Shown here one piece after another: positions 33,803-42,987 of a stretch of 64,000 nt of DNA. A model generated the notes under the pieces. That model ran no database searches, was not told the DNA's origin, and saw only the letters and a list, made by a program, of their open reading frames with translations. This stretch comes from Rhodopseudomonas telluris (GTDB lineage Bacteria > Pseudomonadota > Alphaproteobacteria > Rhizobiales > Xanthobacteraceae), in the NCBI RefSeq assembly GCF_042432815.1, contig NZ_JBHLWM010000004.1, forward strand, positions 1 through 64,000. Direction: 5' to 3'. The position numbers and the translations under genes are program-made. Within the stretch, counting starts at the first letter, position 1. Every line of letters starts with the position of its first letter.

Positions 33803-35284
33803 TCAGCCAGCCGTCGCCTGCATCAGCCTGACGTAGAACCGGATCATGTCCGCGTAGTTCTGAATGCTCAGGCGTTCGTTGGTGCCGTGGAAGCGCTTGA
33901 GGTCCTCGGAATTGGCGCGGACGGGCGAGAAGCGGAAGATGTTGTCGGCGATGTCGGCATAGTGCCGCGAATCCGTCGCCGCGATCATCAGTCCCGGCGC
34001 CACGACGACGTCCGGGAAGGTTTCGCGAATGGTGCGGTTCAGCGTGGCGTAGGAGCGGCTCGCGGTGCCGGTCACCGGCGGCGGGTCGAAATTGCCGTCG
34101 AACGGCTTGATGTCGATCCGGTCGTTGGCGACTGTGGCGCGGACATGGTCGGTGATGCTGGCCTGGGTGTCGCCCGGCAGCAGCCGGAAATTGACGCTGG
34201 CCTCGGCGACGCCGGGCAGCACGTTGTCCTTGTCGCCGGCGTTGAAGACGGTGAGCGCCGTCGAGGTCTGCACCATCGCGGCGGTGGCGCCGCTCTTGGC
34301 GAACTCGCGCAGCAGCAGCGGTCGGAACAGCCAGAGATTCGACAGCACCACCCGGTTGAAGCCGCGCATCTCCGGCGCCAGCGTGTCGAACATCTCGGCC
34401 ACCGAGCCGCGAATCCGCATCGGCAGCCGGTTGTCCTCGAGATGCGTCAGCCCCGCCGCCAGCATGCCGATTGCGGTGTCGCGCGGCGGCATCGAGGAAT
34501 GGCCGGGCGTGCCGCGGGCGGTGAGCACCAGCGTGGCGTAGCCCTTCTCCGAAACGCCGATCAGCGCGGCCGGCCTGTCGAGGCCCTTCATCACGCCTTC
34601 GGTGATCAGCAGGCCCTCGTCGAGCACGAAGTCGAGCCGGACCTTGCGGGACGCCAGCAGCTCGGCGATCTGCCGCGCGCCGCGCAGGCCGGAGACTTCC
34701 TCGTCATGGCCGAACGCAAAGTAGATGGTGCGTTTCGGTTTGAAGCCTTGCTTGGCCATCAGCTCGGCAGCTTCGAGGATCGCGTAGAGGTTGCCCTTGT
34801 CGTCCCACGAGCCACGGCCCCAGATGAAGCCGTCGGCGATCACGCCGTCGAACGGCTTGTGCGCCCAGTCGGGTTCGGTGCGCGGGGCGATCGGCACCAC
34901 GTCCTGGTGCGCCAGCAGCGCGATCGGTTTGGCATCCGGGTCCGTGCCCTGCCAAGTGTAGAGCAGGCTCTTGCCGTTCACGACCTCGCGCCGGGCGGCG
35001 GCATGCAGCGCCGGGAAGCTGCTCTGGATATGCGCCTGCAGGCCGCGCAGCGCGTCGGCGTCCTGCTCGGGATTGAGGAAGTTGGAGATGGTCGGGAAGC
35101 GGATCGCCTCCGCCAGCCGCTGCGCCGCGCCAGATTCATCGACGGCGATCGGCGGCACGGCGTCGACCGCGATCTGGCGCGAGGGTTGCCGGTAGGCGTT
35201 GTAGGCCAGCACCGCCGCGAGGGCGGCGACCGCGACCAGCGCGATCGCCACGATATTGCGGACCCATTTCAGCAGACGGCGCAT
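33803..35284 (-). CDS. M20 family carboxypeptidase with N-terminal membrane anchor
   Basis: The 493-residue protein resembles carboxypeptidase-PM20/yscS-type M20 metallopeptidases. Residues 1-30 form a membrane anchor (IVAIALVAVAALAAVLAYNA). The first metal-binding stretch is PIALLAHQDVVPIA, followed by WGRGSWDDKGNLYAI. The catalytic glutamates are in FGHDEEVSGLRGA, and a dimerisation lid contains RGTPGHSSMP. The active site probably faces the periplasm. It is transcribed away from folD and lies 31 bases downstream of the pyrophosphatase gene. Confidence 0.92.
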   Translation of the reverse strand: MRRLLKWVRNIVAIALVAVAALAAVLAYNAYRQPSRQIAVDAVPPIAVDESGAAQRLAEAIRFPTISNFLNPEQDADALRGLQAHIQSSFPALHAAARREVVNGKSLLYTWQGTDPDAKPIALLAHQDVVPIAPRTEPDWAHKPFDGVIADGFIWGRGSWDDKGNLYAILEAAELMAKQGFKPKRTIYFAFGHDEEVSGLRGARQIAELLASRKVRLDFVLDEGLLITEGVMKGLDRPAALIGVSEKGYATLVLTARGTPGHSSMPPRDTAIGMLAAGLTHLEDNRLPMRIRGSVAEMFDTLAPEMRGFNRVVLSNLWLFRPLLLREFAKSGATAAMVQTSTALTVFNAGDKDNVLPGVAEASVNFRLLPGDTQASITDHVRATVANDRIDIKPFDGNFDPPPVTGTASRSYATLNRTIRETFPDVVVAPGLMIAATDSRHYADIADNIFRFSPVRANSEDLKRFHGTNERLSIQNYADMIRFYVRLMQATAG

Positions 35285-35315
35285 CGCAGTCTCCCTGGTG
35301 TCCGCTGCAGGCGCC

Positions 35316-35861
35316 TCAAGCCTTGGAAGCTTTGGCGGCCTTGGCGCGCTCGATGCCTTCGAGGATCAGCTTGTGGGCGTCGTCGGCGCCGCCCCAGCGC
35401 AGCACCTTCACCCATTTGCCCGGCTCGAGATCCTTGTAGTGCTCGAAGAAGTGCTGGATCTGCTGCAGGGTGATGTCGGGCAGGTCGGAATAGGTCTTGA
35501 TGCGGTCGTAGCGCTGGGTCAGCTTCGATGACGGCACCGCGATGATCTTCTCGTCGTGGCCGGCCTCGTCGCTCATGAACAGCACGCCGACCGGGCGCAC
35601 GCTCATCATCGCGCCGGGCACGATGCCGCGGGTGTTGGCGACGAGCACGTCGCAGGGATCGCCGTCGTCCGACAGGGTGTGCGGAATGAAGCCGTAGTTC
35701 CCCGGATAGCGCATGGCGGTATAAAGAAACCGGTCGACAACCAGCGTGCCGGCGTCCTTGTCCATTTCGTATTTGATCGGCTCGCCGCCGACGGGGACCT
35801 CGATGATCACATTGACATCATGAGGCGGGTTGACGCCGACGGGAATTGCGTCGAGGCGCAT
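35316..35861 (-). CDS. ppa: Inorganic pyrophosphatase (family I)
   Basis: The 181-residue soluble enzyme hydrolyses pyrophosphate, pulling biosynthetic reactions forward. The family I signature DDGDPCDVL is near residues 65-73, with the supporting RYPGNYGFIP and KYEMDKDAG segments. Its length is normal for bacterial enzymes. The M20 peptidase gene follows closely on the same strand, but the functional link is unclear. Confidence 0.96.
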   Translation of the reverse strand: MRLDAIPVGVNPPHDVNVIIEVPVGGEPIKYEMDKDAGTLVVDRFLYTAMRYPGNYGFIPHTLSDDGDPCDVLVANTRGIVPGAMMSVRPVGVLFMSDEAGHDEKIIAVPSSKLTQRYDRIKTYSDLPDITLQQIQHFFEHYKDLEPGKWVKVLRWGGADDAHKLILEGIERAKAAKASKA

Positions 35862-35959
35862 CGGGTACTCCGGGTGATAAGATTACAGGGGCATCCCGAA
35901 TAGCCCGAGCCCGGGCCGTTCGCCAGCGCAAACGTCGCCGGTGCCGGGCGAAAATAACG

Positions 35960-36469
35960 TCAGTTGCTCCAGGCGAACGCCACCTTGTCGAGCGACTTCT
36001 CGCCGAACCGCTCCGACGAGCGCGCCACCATCCGGCCGCCGAGCGCCCGGTAGAACTCGGTCGCGGGCTCGTTTTCGGACAGGGCCCAGATCACCATGCT
36101 CTTGAGGCCGCTCTGCACCAGATCGCGGCGCGCGGCGGCAAACAGCCGGCCGCCGAAACCGAGACCCTGGAATTCCGGCCGCAGATAAAGCTCGTAGATC
36201 TCGCCGTCGAAATGCAGGCTGCGGGCGCGGTTGCGGCCGTAATTGGCGTAGCCGGCGACCTTGTCGCCGAAACACAGCACGCTGACACGGCTGCCCTTCC
36301 GGATCGCCGAGTCCCACCACGTCGGGCCGCGGCGATTGATCAGCTTTTCCAGCTCGGCCCCAGGGATGATGCCCTGATAGGCGGAGCGCCAGGCCTCGTC
36401 ATGGGTGGCCGCGACCGCGGAAGCGTCCGCAGCCCTGGCCGGCCGAACCTCGATCAGCGTTGTGCTCAT
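35960..36469 (-). CDS. GNAT family acetyltransferase
   Basis: The 169-residue protein has the GNAT fold: an N-terminal strand (IEVRPARAADASAVAATHDE) and the acetyl-CoA loop region YLRPEFQGLGFGGRLFAAA, with QGLGFG as the pyrophosphate-binding turn. EPATEFYRALGGRM is the usual C-terminal helix-strand. The substrate cannot be predicted. The ATG at 36469 is chosen over an upstream TTG. Confidence 0.88.
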   Translation of the reverse strand: MSTTLIEVRPARAADASAVAATHDEAWRSAYQGIIPGAELEKLINRRGPTWWDSAIRKGSRVSVLCFGDKVAGYANYGRNRARSLHFDGEIYELYLRPEFQGLGFGGRLFAAARRDLVQSGLKSMVIWALSENEPATEFYRALGGRMVARSSERFGEKSLDKVAFAWSN

Positions 36470-36632
36470 GACGCCGATCAAAGCAAGTCAGGGCCCCGGC
36501 TTCAAGGTCCAACCTTAATTATCGGTTAACATGTGGACTTTCTGCACCACACGAGACGTATCTGTTCCGAAATCGAACAGCCGCACAACCGCGAGCATTG
36601 CCGCGCCGCAGTATGAACAATGCGGTGATGCG

Positions 36633-37886
36633 CTACGATACCGGTGTCGGGTCGAGCAGTTCGCGCGCGGCCCGTTCACCCGAATCGCGTGCGCCATGGG
36701 CCGTGGAGAAGAACTGCGGCGACGTGGCTTCGCCGGCGAAGAACAGCCGGCCGTCGACCGGCGCGGCCAGCACCGCGCGGGCACCGGCATGGCCGGGCCG
36801 CGCGTGGGAGCAAGCGCCGCGCGCGAATGGATCGTGGGCCCAGCGCGACTCCGCGAGCGGCGTCAGCTTGCGGCGGATGTCGTTGCCGAGCAGCTCGGCG
36901 ATCTCGTCGATCGCCTGCGCCGCGAAGGCGCCGTCGCCGGCGTCTTCCAGCTCGCGGGCGAAGCGGCCGCCGAAGAATCCTTCGATGCAGTCGTGGCCGA
37001 ACGGCCGCAAGTGATAGGTCCCCATCGCGGTGCGCATGGTCGCGGCGCGCAGATTGCCGTCGGCTGGAAAGCCGTTGGGGTCGGACAGCTTCAGCATCAC
37101 CTTGTCGTCGACGCCGAGCGGCAGGTTGCGCGCAGCCTCGATCTTGGTTGGTAGTTCGGGTGTGAACCGGATCGTCTCGTCGGCGATCAGATTGGTCGGC
37201 ACGGTGATAATCACTTTGCCGGCCGTCAGCGTGCCCTGCGTGGTTGTGAGTTTGATGCTCAGTCCGCTGTGGTCGATCAGCTCGACCGCGCAGTTGAGCA
37301 CCACGGGGCAGGGCGCCCCATAGGCGGCGACCAGCGAGCCGTAGCCCTCGCGGATCCGCCAGTTGATCCCGGTGTCGCGATAGGCTTCGAGATCGTGGAT
37401 CGATACGCGATCGAGTTCGGCGCCGTTCACATAGGTCGACACCGCGTCGATCATCGGATTCCAGGGATCGCCTGGCACGAGCAGGGTGGCGGCCGGTGCG
37501 TCGGCCTTCTTCTTCGACGCGCGCCAGACGCGGTCGTAGAACTTGTCGATCGCCTTGCCGAAGGCGGCGCGCTCGCGCTTCGGAAACACGTCGCCGAAGC
37601 TCGCTTCGCCCCACGGCGGATGCGTCTTGTCGATGGCGATGCCGAGCTGCTTGGCGATGCCGACGAAGGAGTTCTCATTCGCCGAATGCAGCCAGCCGCA
37701 GCCGACGTCGAATGCGATCTCGGGCGTCACCATGCGGGTGAAAGCGCGGCCGCCGATTCGGTCACGCGCTTCCAGCACGATCACCGACAGGCCGGATTGC
37801 TCCAGCGCGCGCGCCGCGCCGAGCCCGGCGGCGCCGGCGCCGATGATGGCGACGTCGATGGAGGAAGGGAAATTCTGCTCAGACAT
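36633..37886 (-). CDS. FAD-dependent amine oxidase (flavin monoamine oxidase family)
   Basis: The 417-residue flavoprotein begins with the dinucleotide-binding motif IIGAGAAGLGAARAL, and the FAD-ribose contact is ARDRIGGRAFT. The C-terminal FAD motif FFAGEATSPQFFSTAHGARD lies near residues 376-395. It would oxidise a primary or secondary amine with O2, giving aldehyde, ammonia and peroxide. No signal peptide is visible. The substrate is unknown; polyamines and aromatic amines are options. Confidence 0.9.
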   Translation of the reverse strand: MSEQNFPSSIDVAIIGAGAAGLGAARALEQSGLSVIVLEARDRIGGRAFTRMVTPEIAFDVGCGWLHSANENSFVGIAKQLGIAIDKTHPPWGEASFGDVFPKRERAAFGKAIDKFYDRVWRASKKKADAPAATLLVPGDPWNPMIDAVSTYVNGAELDRVSIHDLEAYRDTGINWRIREGYGSLVAAYGAPCPVVLNCAVELIDHSGLSIKLTTTQGTLTAGKVIITVPTNLIADETIRFTPELPTKIEAARNLPLGVDDKVMLKLSDPNGFPADGNLRAATMRTAMGTYHLRPFGHDCIEGFFGGRFARELEDAGDGAFAAQAIDEIAELLGNDIRRKLTPLAESRWAHDPFARGACSHARPGHAGARAVLAAPVDGRLFFAGEATSPQFFSTAHGARDSGERAARELLDPTPVS

Positions 37887-37945
37887 GGGTCGATCTTAAC
37901 ATGCGCGTCACGGCACTTCGATGTCGTGGAACGCGCCGGAAACGA

Positions 37946-37972
37946 CAATGCCCGGCACGTGGCCGGGCATTG
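37946..37972 (-). terminator. Hairpin downstream of bipA
   Basis: CAATGCCCGGC and GCCGGGCATTG form a perfect 11-bp stem with loop ACGTG. It stands 32 bases after the bipA stop on the minus strand and before the amine oxidase start. The following minus-strand bases TCGTTTCC are only modestly T-rich, so termination strength is uncertain. Confidence 0.6.
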
Positions 37973-38003
37973 AGTATTCGGAAGTCGCGAAGGTTCCTAA
38001 AGA

Positions 38004-39827
38004 TCAGGCGACCGCCTGCTTGCTCTTCTCGGCGCGCTTGCGCTCGTTGGGGTCGAGCAGGCGCTTGCGCAGCCGGATCGACTTCGGCGTGATCTCGACC
38101 AGCTCGTCGTCCTCGATATAGGCCAGCGCCTTTTCCAGCGTCATGCGGATCGGCGGGGTCAGGCGGACCGCCTCGTCCTTCGAGGTGGTGCGGATGTTGG
38201 TGAGCTGCTTGCCCTTGAGCACGTTGATCTCGAGATCGTTGTCGCGGGTGTGCTCGCCGACGATCATGCCCTTGTAGACCTTCCAGCCCGGCTCGATCAT
38301 CATCGGGCCGCGATCTTCCAGCTTGAACATCGCGTAGGCGACCGCCTCGCCCTGATCGTTGGAGATCAGGACGCCGTTGCGCCGGCCCTGGATCTCGCCG
38401 CGATACGGCAGGTAGTTGTGGAACAGCCGGTTCATGATGGCCGTACCCTTGGTGTCGGTCATCAGTTCGCCCTGGTAACCGATCAGGCCGCGGGTCGGCG
38501 CGTAGAACACCAGGCGCAGACGATTGCCGCCCGACGGCCGCATCTCGATCATCTCGGCCTTGCGCTCGCTCATCTTCTGCACGACGACGCCGGAGAATTC
38601 CTCGTCGACGTCGATCACGACTTCCTCGACCGGCTCGAGCAGCTGGCCGTTTTCGTCGCGGGTCAGAACGACGCGCGGACGCGACACCGACAGCTCGAAG
38701 CCTTCGCGGCGCATGTTCTCGATCAGGATCGCGAGCTGCAATTCGCCGCGGCCGGACACTTCCATCGCGTCCTTGTCGGCGGATTCGACGACGCGCAGCG
38801 CGACGTTGCCTTCGGCTTCGCGCATCAGGCGGTCGCGGATCAGGCGGCTGGTGACCTTGTCGCCTTCGGTGCCGGCGAGCGGCGAGTTGTTGACGATGAA
38901 CGACATCGAGACGGTCGGCGGATCGATCGCCTGGGCCTGGATCGGGGTGTCGACCGCCGGATCGCAGAAGGTGTCGGCGACGGTGCCCTTGGTGAGGCCC
39001 GCGATTGCGACGATGTCGCCGGCTTCGGCGATGTCGAGCGGCACGCGCTCGAGGCCGCGGAACGCGAGGATCTTGGTGATGCGGCCCTGTTCGACCAGCT
39101 TGCCGTCACGCGACAGCACCTTGACGGCCTGGTTCGGCTTCAACGTGCCCGACGCGATGCGGCCGGTGATGATGCGGCCGAGGTAGGGGTTGGCTTCGAG
39201 GATGGTACCGAGCAGGCGGAACGGGCCGTCTTCCACCACCGGCGGGTGGACGTGCTTGAGCACGAGCTCGAACAGCGGCTTCATGCCTTCGCTCGAATCG
39301 CCGTCCGGCTTGTCCGACATCCAGCCGTTCTTGCCCGAGCCGTACAGGATCGGGAAGTCGAGCTGCTCGTCGGTGGCGTCGAGCGCTGCGAACAGGTCGA
39401 ACACTTCGTTGACGACTTCGGTGACGCGCGCGTCGGAGCGGTCAACCTTGTTGATGGCGACGATCGGCTTGAGGCCGAGCTTCAGCGCCTTGCCGACCAC
39501 GAACTTGGTCTGCGGCATCGGGCCTTCGGCGGCGTCGACCAGCACGATCACGCCGTCGACCATCGACAAGATGCGTTCGACCTCGCCGCCGAAATCGGCG
39601 TGGCCGGGGGTGTCGACGATGTTGATATGCGTCTCGCCCCACACCACCGAGGTGCACTTGGCCAGAATGGTGATACCGCGCTCGCGCTCGAGATCGTTCG
39701 AGTCCATCGCCCGTTCGACCTGGCGCTGGTTGTCGCGATAGGTGCCGGACTGCTGCAGCAGCTTGTCGACGAGGGTGGTCTTGCCGTGGTCGACGTGGGC
39801 GATAATGGCGATGTTACGGAGGTTCAT
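38004..39827 (-). CDS. typA: Translational GTPase TypA/BipA
   Basis: The 607-residue ribosome-associated GTPase has G1 AHVDHGKTTL, the effector region RERGITILAKCTSV, G3 DTPGHADFG and G4 NKVDRSDAR. EF-G-like domains III and V and the BipA-specific C-terminal domain follow, with MFKLEDRGPMMIEPGWKVY. It acts in ribosome assembly and translation under cold or stress. The frame is open upstream, but MNLRNIAIIAHVDHG is the family N-terminus. A promoter-plus-terminator leader lies about 120-200 bases upstream. Confidence 0.97.
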   Translation of the reverse strand: MNLRNIAIIAHVDHGKTTLVDKLLQQSGTYRDNQRQVERAMDSNDLERERGITILAKCTSVVWGETHINIVDTPGHADFGGEVERILSMVDGVIVLVDAAEGPMPQTKFVVGKALKLGLKPIVAINKVDRSDARVTEVVNEVFDLFAALDATDEQLDFPILYGSGKNGWMSDKPDGDSSEGMKPLFELVLKHVHPPVVEDGPFRLLGTILEANPYLGRIITGRIASGTLKPNQAVKVLSRDGKLVEQGRITKILAFRGLERVPLDIAEAGDIVAIAGLTKGTVADTFCDPAVDTPIQAQAIDPPTVSMSFIVNNSPLAGTEGDKVTSRLIRDRLMREAEGNVALRVVESADKDAMEVSGRGELQLAILIENMRREGFELSVSRPRVVLTRDENGQLLEPVEEVVIDVDEEFSGVVVQKMSERKAEMIEMRPSGGNRLRLVFYAPTRGLIGYQGELMTDTKGTAIMNRLFHNYLPYRGEIQGRRNGVLISNDQGEAVAYAMFKLEDRGPMMIEPGWKVYKGMIVGEHTRDNDLEINVLKGKQLTNIRTTSKDEAVRLTPPIRMTLEKALAYIEDDELVEITPKSIRLRKRLLDPNERKRAEKSKQAVA

Positions 39828-39945
39828 GGGCTCTCTGTCGGGTCCTGCGGCCGGTTGCCAAGCATCAGCGCGATTGCAGGCACACCACGGGATGCGCCGG
39901 AGGCGCGCCGCAGTCTGCCGATGTCTGAAACGCGCGGGGCAATTC

Positions 39946-39978
39946 CAAAAAACAGGCCCGGCCAAATGAGGGCCGGGC
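39946..39978 (-). terminator. Leader terminator upstream of bipA
   Basis: On the minus strand GCCCGGCC, loop CTCATTT, GGCCGGGC is followed by CTGTTTTTTGG. The eight-pair GC stem with a six-T run is a good intrinsic terminator. It faces bipA and precedes its start by about 120 bases, so it would end transcripts started just upstream unless bypassed. Confidence 0.75.
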
Positions 39979-39998
39979 ACTTGCACGCGTTGCGACGC

Positions 39999-40026
39999 AA
40001 TATACTCAAAAATCGCGAAAAATCAA
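39999..40026 (-). promoter_or_regulatory. Predicted sigma-70 promoter facing bipA
   Basis: On the minus strand TTGATT (40026-40021) and TATATT (40004-39999) are separated by 16 bp in an AT-rich island, unusual for this genome. Transcription would begin near 39992, giving only about 45 nt before the terminator at 39946-39978. This could be a bipA leader with attenuation or a very short RNA. Confidence 0.6.
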
Positions 40027-40213
40027 TGACGGTCGGGACTTTTATGATTTCTCGTGCGCCGTCCAAGGCTTGCGCGGCCCCTGCGGGCCATTCCCCGAGC
40101 GCTGATCGAGGTGCGCTCCAAAGGTATTGCCGCGCTGCTCTGCGTTGACCCGAAGTCCCGCTTTTCCTGACAGCTCCGGGGGCGACTCGTGGTGGGGACT
40201 TGCCGAAAAATAC
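40027..40213. other. Gene-free stretch upstream of the receptor operon
   Basis: No convincing coding frame or RNA motif was recognised in this part of the 881-bp interval between bipA and the receptor gene. Together with the flanking elements it forms the divergent control region. Confidence 0.4.
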
Positions 40214-40231
40214 GTAACGTTATAACATTAC
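40214..40231. promoter_or_regulatory. Zur-box-like 18-bp palindrome
   Basis: GTAACGTTATAACATTAC is a near-perfect inverted repeat with one mismatched pair. Its GTTATAAC core and ATTAC arm fit the pattern known for zinc-uptake-regulator (Zur) sites in alphaproteobacteria. A possible -10 hexamer TATAAC (40221-40226) lies inside it, so a bound repressor would block the promoter. It stands about 190 bases before the cobalamin riboswitch. Confidence 0.65.
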
Positions 40232-40418
40232 ATACCCTGGATTCCTCTCCTGAAGGCTTCCCATGATCGACCTTGTGCCGGACTCCGTTAAGTCCGAGCT
40301 CCCTCGCACGCGCGCACCCGCGCCACCGAAATCAATCTCAGCGCTCCTGCGGGCCCGCATGGGGATCGCGTCAGCGTCCGCGTTGACAGCCCGCCACGCC
40401 GCCCCCTACGGTAGCCGG

Positions 40419-40589
40419 CGACGGTTCCCGCAAGGGATCAATAGGGAATGCGGTGAGGGTTTTCAGGAATCCGAATCCGCGGCTGCCCCCGCAACTGTGA
40501 GCGGCGAGCCTTTCGCCAAGCGCCACTGGGCCAAAAGCCCGGGAAGGCGGCGAAAGGCAGCGACCCGCGAGCCAGGAGACCTGCCGTCG
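40419..40589 (+). ncRNA. Cobalamin (adenosylcobalamin-type) riboswitch
   Basis: The 171-nt aptamer is closed by P1 CGACGG (40419-40424) with CCGTCG (40584-40589). Conserved blocks appear in order: TAGGGAATGCGGTGAG, CTGCCCCCGCAACTGT, CGCCACTGG, CCCGGGAAGG and GAGCCAGGAGACCTGCC, which is the B12 box region. Downstream, GCAGCGT and ACGCTGC (40643-40659) form a perfect hairpin that may belong to the expression platform. No U tract follows, which favours translational control of the TonB receptor gene starting at 40709. Confidence 0.97.
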
Positions 40590-40708
40590 TTCGTGGTCAC
40601 ACGCGAGCACATCGGGCGGGGTGTCCTGATGGGTGTCGAGCTGCAGCGTCCAACGCTGCGGTCAGACCTCGTTCGCGGTGACGTGCCACGTTTGCCGCGA
40701 GCAAATTC

Positions 40709-42985
40709 ATGACTCCCGTTCTCAACGCCGCCGGGCGTAACCGGCGCCTCCTGTCGTCCGTTGCCTTGATTTCCCTGATCTGGCCGGCTGCCGGCCATGC
40801 CCAGACCGCCACGCGCGGGCTCGATCCGATCGTGGTCGAAGGCCAGAGCGCCCAGCCGTCGAAGCCGCGCGCGGCCGCCAATGCCGGCTCATCGCGCCAG
40901 CGTCGCCCGGCCGCGCGTTCCGCCGCGGCACCGGCGCCGGCCCCCACACCAACGCAGGCGGCCACGGCCAGCACCGCCGCGGCGCCGACCTTCAATCTCG
41001 GCACCCCGGCCTCCAGTGCGAGCCGGCTCAATCTGACGCCGCTGCAGACGCCGGCCAGCGTCGAGATCATCACCGCCGACACCATCGCCGAGCGCGGCCA
41101 GCACAACGTGATCGATGCGGTGACGCAGAACGCGGCCGGCTTCACCGCGAGCCCCGCGCCCGGCAATGGCGGGCTCGCCTTCAACACCCGCGGCTTCACC
41201 GGCAACGGCACGGTGATGTCGCTGTACGACGGCACCCGGATGTATGTCGGCTCGGGCACCATGACGTTCCCGTTCGACACCTGGACGGCGCAGCGCATCG
41301 AAGTGCTGCGCGGCCCGGCCTCGGTGATGTACGGCGAGGGCGCGATCGGCGGCGCCATCAACGTGATCCCGAAGAAGCCGTCGTGGCTGCCGCGCAACGA
41401 GGCCGAGCTCTCGCTCGATACCAACCTGACGCGGCGGCTTGCAGTCGATTCGGCCGGCCCGATCAATCCGAACGTCAGCTACCGGCTCGCCGCGATCGGC
41501 AACATGTCGGACGGCTGGGTCGATCGTGACAAGACCTCGAACGTCGCGGTGTCCGGCTCGATCCGGGTGCAGGCGGCCGACAATCTCGCCTTCACGCTGA
41601 GCGAGGACTACGCCGACCGCAGCCCGTCGCGCTATTTCGGCACGCCGCTGGTGAACGGCCGGCTCGACGAGTCGCTGCGCTTCCAGAACTACAATGTCGG
41701 CGACGCGTCGATCCGCTATCGCGACAACTGGACCCAGCTCAAGACCGAATGGGACGTCGCCGAAGGCGTCTCGGTGAAGAACGTCACCTATTATCTCAGC
41801 ACACACCGGCACTGGAAGGACGTCGAGAGCTACGCGTTCAATCCGGCGACGGGGCAGATCAACCGCAGCTCCTATATCGAGATCTTCCACGACCAGGAGC
41901 AGGTCGGCAACCGCTTCGACACCACGCTGCGCGGCCATCTGTTCGGCCTCGCCAACGAGTTCGTCGCCGGCTTCGACGTCAATCGCATCACCTTCACCCA
42001 CACCAACAACTCGCCCTATGCGGGCACGTCCTCGGTCACGCCTTACAATTTCGATCCAGGCTATTTCCTGCCGGTGAGCCCGACGCGGCCGAGCTTCCAT
42101 ACGCAGACGATGCAGTACGGCCTGTTCGCCGAAAACCGTCTCAGCCTCACCGATCAGTTGGCGGTGGTCGGCGGCGTGCGATCGGACCATCCGACCGTCG
42201 AGCGCACCGACTTCCTGACGCCCTCCAACAGTTTCGAAAAGACTTACTCGGCTCCGAGCTGGCGGGCCGGTCTGGTGTACACGCCGATCAAGGATCTGGC
42301 ATTCTACGGCCAGTATTCGACCGCGGTCGATCCGGTCACCAACCTGATCACCATGACGGGCGTCAACCGCGATTTCGCGCTGTCGACCGGCAAGCAGGTG
42401 GAGATCGGCGTCAAGCAGCAGCTCGCCGGTGGCCGCGCCGAATGGACGCTGGCGGCGTATCAGATCGTCAAGAACAACCTCTTGGCGCGCGACCCGCAAA
42501 ATCCGGCCAACACCAACCCGCTGCAGATCGGCCAGCAATCCTCGCGCGGCATCGAGGCCTCGGCGGGTTTCAAGGTGACGGAGACGCTGCGGCTCGACGC
42601 CAATGTCGCGGTGCTGCGCGCCAAATACGACGACTTCGTCCAGGTCGTCGGCGGCAAGGCGGTGAACTATGCCGGCAACGTGCCGGCCAACGTGCCGCAA
42701 GTGGTCAGCAACATCTGGGCGACCTGGGCGTTCGCGCCGGGCTGGTCGGCCAACGCGGGCGTGCAACTCGTCGGTGATACCTGGGCCGACAATGCCAACA
42801 CGCTGGTGCGGCCGGCCTACAATGTCGTCAACGCCGGGCTGATGTGGAAGCCGGACGCGCAGCAGACGTTTGCGCTGCGCGTCTACAATCTGTTCGACAC
42901 GGTCTATGCGACCTCAGGCAACACCTCGCAGTGGTTGCTCGGCATGCCGCGCACTGCGGAGCTGTCGTATAACGTGAAGTTCTGA
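40709..42985 (+). CDS. TonB-dependent outer-membrane receptor under B12 riboswitch control
   Basis: The 758-residue receptor has a signal peptide ending near AGHAQT and a TonB-box-like DPIVVEG just after it. An alanine/proline-rich linker spans about residues 45-95. The plug domain has TPASVEIITADTIAERG and RIEVLRGPASVMYGEGAIGG. A beta-barrel follows, ending in phenylalanine (YNVKF). Plug and barrel read like siderophore receptors of the FhuA type rather than a short BtuB, which is about 610 residues. The riboswitch implies a corrinoid or cobalt-linked substrate, and the upstream Zur-like site suggests a metal link. It is followed two bases later by a PepSY gene. Confidence 0.93.
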   Translation: MTPVLNAAGRNRRLLSSVALISLIWPAAGHAQTATRGLDPIVVEGQSAQPSKPRAAANAGSSRQRRPAARSAAAPAPAPTPTQAATASTAAAPTFNLGTPASSASRLNLTPLQTPASVEIITADTIAERGQHNVIDAVTQNAAGFTASPAPGNGGLAFNTRGFTGNGTVMSLYDGTRMYVGSGTMTFPFDTWTAQRIEVLRGPASVMYGEGAIGGAINVIPKKPSWLPRNEAELSLDTNLTRRLAVDSAGPINPNVSYRLAAIGNMSDGWVDRDKTSNVAVSGSIRVQAADNLAFTLSEDYADRSPSRYFGTPLVNGRLDESLRFQNYNVGDASIRYRDNWTQLKTEWDVAEGVSVKNVTYYLSTHRHWKDVESYAFNPATGQINRSSYIEIFHDQEQVGNRFDTTLRGHLFGLANEFVAGFDVNRITFTHTNNSPYAGTSSVTPYNFDPGYFLPVSPTRPSFHTQTMQYGLFAENRLSLTDQLAVVGGVRSDHPTVERTDFLTPSNSFEKTYSAPSWRAGLVYTPIKDLAFYGQYSTAVDPVTNLITMTGVNRDFALSTGKQVEIGVKQQLAGGRAEWTLAAYQIVKNNLLARDPQNPANTNPLQIGQQSSRGIEASAGFKVTETLRLDANVAVLRAKYDDFVQVVGGKAVNYAGNVPANVPQVVSNIWATWAFAPGWSANAGVQLVGDTWADNANTLVRPAYNVVNAGLMWKPDAQQTFALRVYNLFDTVYATSGNTSQWLLGMPRTAELSYNVKF

Positions 42986-42987
42986 CG

